Of a stretch of DNA of 64,000 nucleotides, positions 61,357 to 64,000 are shown one piece after another. The notes below the pieces were generated by a model. That model was not told the origin of the DNA. It searched no databases and saw nothing but the letters and a program-made list of their open reading frames with translations. The DNA comes from Paraburkholderia ultramafica. Its GTDB lineage: Bacteria > Pseudomonadota > Gammaproteobacteria > Burkholderiales > Burkholderiaceae. Within the stretch, counting starts at the first letter, position 1, and each line of letters starts with the position of its first letter. A program made the translations under genes and the position numbers. The stretch is taken from the NCBI RefSeq assembly GCF_902859915.1, contig NZ_CADIKK010000026.1, positions 1 through 64,000 on the forward strand, written 5' to 3'.

Positions 61357-62379
61357 ATGTCTTCCGTTAGAAACGTCACATTCAACTTCCGCGACGGGAA
61401 AGCGACATCGGTTGCCGTGCAGCAGGGCGAGAGCGTGCTGGACGCCGCTCTCGCGGCAGGCATCCCGGTCATCCACCAGTGTCGATCGGGATCCTGTTCC
61501 AGCTGCATGGCAAAGCTTGTCGAAGGCCGCGCCGGCATGCGTGCCGGCGCCAGTTCGACGCTCCTGCGCAGCGAATACGACGCCGGCGACCGCCTGCTGT
61601 GCCTGACCGAAGCCGAAACCGACTGCACGTTCGCGCTGAACTACGCAAGCGATGCCGGCGCCACCCAGGCGGTGCAGGCGCATGCGTTCGTCGATAGCGT
61701 CGACAAGGTGGCAACGAACGTCGTGCGCCTGCGGCTCGAACTGGCCGAAGGCGCCTGGCTCGACTTCAAGCCGGGGCAGTTCATTCAGGTGCGCGTACCG
61801 GGCACGAACGTCACGCGCAGCTACTCGCCCGCCAGCACCGCGTCCGATCTGCCGAAGATCGAACTGCTGATTCGCGTGCTTGAAGACGGCGTCATGTCGA
61901 AGTGGCTCGAACTCGACGCAAAACCCGACGACGTCCTCGAAATCGAGGGACCGTTCGGCAGTTTCTTCCTGCGTGAGAAGGTTCCTGCGCCACACATCAT
62001 GGTCGCGGGCGGCACGGGCCTCGCGCCGATCCTGTCGATGATCGACAGCCTGCGCCGCCAGCCCGGCCGCAAGCCGCCGATCCTGCTGAGCTTCGGCTGC
62101 GCGACGCCTGAGCAGCTCTTCTGCCTTGATGACCTGGAGCTGCGCAAGCAATGGCTGCCGAATCTCACGACGCGGATTTCGGTAGACCATCACGCCAGCG
62201 GCGACCTGCTGGCCGGCAATCCCGTCGACGCGATTCGCGACGCCGACGTGACCCATGAGAACGCCGTGGCCTATCTGTGCGGGCCGCCGCGCATGATCGA
62301 GGCCGCGACGACGAAGCTCGTGACGCTCGGCCTGCGCCCGGAAAACATCTACGCCGAACAGTTCGCACCGTCGAACTGA
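61357..62379 (+). CDS. Ferredoxin-FAD reductase of the Rieske oxygenase
   Basis: 340 residues from the ATG at 61357. N-terminal plant-type [2Fe-2S] domain with CRSGSCSSCMAKL and the fourth Cys in LLCLTEAE. FAD domain has TRSYSPAS, and NAD domain VAGGTGLAPILSMI and YLCGPPRMIEA. One chain therefore carries electrons from NADH through FAD to 2Fe-2S and then to the Rieske centre (BenC/AntC order). Gap to the oxygenase is 25 bp. Confidence 0.95.
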   Translation: MSSVRNVTFNFRDGKATSVAVQQGESVLDAALAAGIPVIHQCRSGSCSSCMAKLVEGRAGMRAGASSTLLRSEYDAGDRLLCLTEAETDCTFALNYASDAGATQAVQAHAFVDSVDKVATNVVRLRLELAEGAWLDFKPGQFIQVRVPGTNVTRSYSPASTASDLPKIELLIRVLEDGVMSKWLELDAKPDDVLEIEGPFGSFFLREKVPAPHIMVAGGTGLAPILSMIDSLRRQPGRKPPILLSFGCATPEQLFCLDDLELRKQWLPNLTTRISVDHHASGDLLAGNPVDAIRDADVTHENAVAYLCGPPRMIEAATTKLVTLGLRPENIYAEQFAPSN

Positions 62380-62415
62380 CCACGCGCATCGCAGCAGAAT
62401 CTGGAGGTATCACTC

Positions 62416-63771
62416 GTGGTCAGCACCACCCCATTGCCCTTTTCTCCCGAGCAGCAGGCCTGGTACGCGAAGGCCTGTGCAAAACTCGACGCACGGCGGC
62501 TGCAAGCGCTGCTGTTCGATCTCACCGACATCCACAGCCCAACCGGAGCGGCACGCGAAGCGAGCCAGTTCATGGCCCGCCATCTGTCGAACGTCGGCAT
62601 GAACGCCAGCTACCGGCCCATGAACGAGCGGACCGGCAATGTCGTCGCCGAGAAGCGCGGCAGCGGCGGTGGCGCGGCGCTGATGCTGTACGCACCGATT
62701 GATACCCACCTCGAAGGCGACGCCAGTGACGACCCGTGGGTCGGACCGCCCGACTACGCGGACCTCAAGCCACAAGCCCGCAGCGAGGGTGACTGGGTCT
62801 ACGGCCTCGGCGCGTCGAACCCGAAAGGCATGATCGCCACGCTAACCGAAGTGGCGACCGCACTGATCGAAGCCGAGGTGCCGCTGATCGGCGACCTGAT
62901 CGTCGCGATGGCGGACGGCGGCATGCCGGTCGATCTCGCCGCGCGCGACCATGCCGGCATGTCCGCCGGCGTCACGCACCTGCTGAGCCGCGGCGTCGCG
63001 CCCGATTTCGCGATCGTGATGAAGCCCTGGAACTGGGTTTATCACGAGGAGCCTGGCATGGGCTGGTTCAAGCTGAAGGTCAAGGGCACGCTGGGCTACG
63101 CCGGTGTGCCGCGCGAAACGCCGGGTTTCCGCAGCTCGGTCGTGCCGGCCGCGCACGTGATTCTCGAACTCGAGCAATGGCTGATCGACTATGCCGAGCG
63201 CAATACGTCCGGCGCCGTCAAGCCGCATGGCTGGATCTCGGGCGTGCGCGCGGGCTGGCCTGAGCGTCCTGCGTTTCCTTCGGCCGTCACCGAAATTTTC
63301 TTCGATATCCGAATCAATCCGCGTACCACACCGGGTGACGTGAAGGCCCAGTTCGCCCAGTTCGTCGCTGCGCTGCGCGAACGTCATCCGGATTTCGATC
63401 TCGACTGGGAAATGTACGGCTCCGTCCCCGGCGGCACGACCTCGCCGGCGAACTGGATCGTCCAGTCCGCACGGCGCGGCTGGGAGCATATCGAACAGCG
63501 CGCGCATCCGACACCCGACCTGCTCGGCGGCCAGACCGATGGCGCCGCGTTGCGCCGCTTCGGCATTCCGACCGCGCGGATCGGCTGGCCCTGGCCCGCC
63601 GAAGGCTCGCCGCTGCCAGTGGCCGAGGGACTCGGCGGCATGGGCGCGACCTATGTTCCCGACCTGATGCCTTGCGCGCACAAGATCATGTACGCGGTGA
63701 TCGACACGCTCACCAGGCAGCGCGCGGAGCTCGGACTTCGATCCGCGCATTTGAGCGCGGAGGCAGATTGA
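62416..63771 (+). CDS. M20-fold hydrolase with altered metal site
   Basis: 451 residues from a GTG at 62416, with CTGGAGG nine bases upstream. Overall layout is peptidase M20: a catalytic half, a central lid domain (KVKGTLGYAGVPRETPGFRS) and a C-terminal AHKIMY. The usual zinc ligands are changed: H-x-D is PID in LYAPIDTHLEG, the bridging Asp is Asn in LGASNPKGM, and the Glu-Glu pair is Gly-Gly in MADGGMPVDL. It may be a non-metallo or single-metal amidohydrolase. Cluster context suggests action on an amide from the oxygenase product. Confidence 0.82.
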   Translation: MVSTTPLPFSPEQQAWYAKACAKLDARRLQALLFDLTDIHSPTGAAREASQFMARHLSNVGMNASYRPMNERTGNVVAEKRGSGGGAALMLYAPIDTHLEGDASDDPWVGPPDYADLKPQARSEGDWVYGLGASNPKGMIATLTEVATALIEAEVPLIGDLIVAMADGGMPVDLAARDHAGMSAGVTHLLSRGVAPDFAIVMKPWNWVYHEEPGMGWFKLKVKGTLGYAGVPRETPGFRSSVVPAAHVILELEQWLIDYAERNTSGAVKPHGWISGVRAGWPERPAFPSAVTEIFFDIRINPRTTPGDVKAQFAQFVAALRERHPDFDLDWEMYGSVPGGTTSPANWIVQSARRGWEHIEQRAHPTPDLLGGQTDGAALRRFGIPTARIGWPWPAEGSPLPVAEGLGGMGATYVPDLMPCAHKIMYAVIDTLTRQRAELGLRSAHLSAEAD

Positions 63772-63773
63772 CC

Positions 63774-64000
63774 ATGTCCCGTTCAGACCTGCACTACCTT
63801 GAAGCCGGCGAGCTCGCGCGCCTGATCGCCGCACGCGAGATCTCTCCGGTGGAAGTCACGAGCGCGATGCTCGAGCGCATCGAGCGGCTCGACACCACAC
63901 TGCATAGTTACGCGCACGTGATGCGCGAGGAGGCCCTCGTCGCGGCGCGCAAAGCCGAGCGGAAATTGCTGGCAGGCGAGCACCTCGGCCCGCTGCACGG
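63774..64000 (+). CDS. Amidase-signature family protein, 5' part only
   Basis: The ATG at 63774, three bases after the M20 stop, opens a frame that runs to the window end (75 codons). The start LEAGELARLIAAREISPVEV is the classical amidase N-terminal helix, followed by RLDTTLHSYAHVMREEALVA and HLGPLHG, just before the catalytic Lys region, which is outside the window. It probably hydrolyses an amide in the same pathway. Identification from the N-terminus only. Confidence 0.88.
   Translation, partial: MSRSDLHYLEAGELARLIAAREISPVEVTSAMLERIERLDTTLHSYAHVMREEALVAARKAERKLLAGEHLGPLH

Noticed and set aside
1..64000. CRISPR arrays, tRNA or rRNA genes
   Set aside because: No regularly spaced direct repeats of CRISPR type and no recognisable tRNA or rRNA sequence were seen; the only repeat cluster (37151-37295) is palindromic and irregular.

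Overview
The window is about 64 kb of GC-rich DNA. Gene content and protein style point to a Burkholderiales beta-proteobacterium, most likely Paraburkholderia or a close relative. Supporting traits are a PQQ/alcohol dehydrogenase locus, remnants of a tetrahydromethanopterin C1 pathway, many LysR, AraC and ECF regulators, TonB systems and aromatic ring oxygenases. No rRNA or tRNA is visible. The genus is inferred; the sequence alone does not prove it.

Layout. 1-1.5 kb: end of a sulfate ABC transporter operon (cysW end, cysA). 1.9-9.1 kb: a secreted phosphoesterase, then a minus-strand group with an NmrA-like oxidoreductase, LysR regulator, cupin, carboxymuconolactone-decarboxylase-like protein and an ECF41 sigma factor with a fused SnoaL-like tail. 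A bestrophin-like gene that has lost its first membrane domain follows, behind an exact match to the remembered ECF41 promoter. 9.3-14.3 kb: SRPBCC protein, LprI-like protein, K+ channel, membrane protein, BON protein, and an ECF42 sigma factor translationally coupled to a DGPF/YCII protein. 14.3-22.6 kb: an accessory stretch with an AT-richer HAF-like gene, a 136-bp MITE-like element, the tail of a sigma-54 activator, a DUF4157 remnant and a nonsense-mutated IS6 copy. 22.6-33.2 kb: LysR, epimerase, DoxX, a second BON gene, DHFR-like protein, a candidate anti-Shine-Dalgarno sRNA, a cytosolic phosphoesterase, a flavin disulfide reductase, and an AraC/AhpD-like divergent pair.

33.2-54.5 kb is a PQQ and alcohol oxidation locus: mxaC/mxaK-like genes, pqqA with its own terminator, DUF447, fhcC, cytochrome b561, an S33 hydrolase, pqqBCDE, a LuxR regulator and histidine kinase, a TonB receptor, a PQQ-associated beta-propeller, tonB-exbB-exbD, two HAD phosphatases (cbbY/cbbZ-like), and an operon of PQQ alcohol dehydrogenase, dihaem cytochrome c and periplasmic ankyrin protein. 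Between DUF447 and fhcC lies a 73-codon ORF that starts like mfnB and ends like fhcD, which I read as the scar of a large deletion of the H4MPT formaldehyde pathway.

54.9-64 kb: a third BON gene and a divergent catabolic cluster. One arm carries porin, MDR dehydrogenase, cupin, hemerythrin and SDR; the other carries a CarAa-like Rieske oxygenase, its reductase, an M20-like hydrolase and an amidase. A perfect 21-bp palindrome sits in the divergent promoter region. The substrate is unknown but probably an aromatic amide or N-heterocycle.
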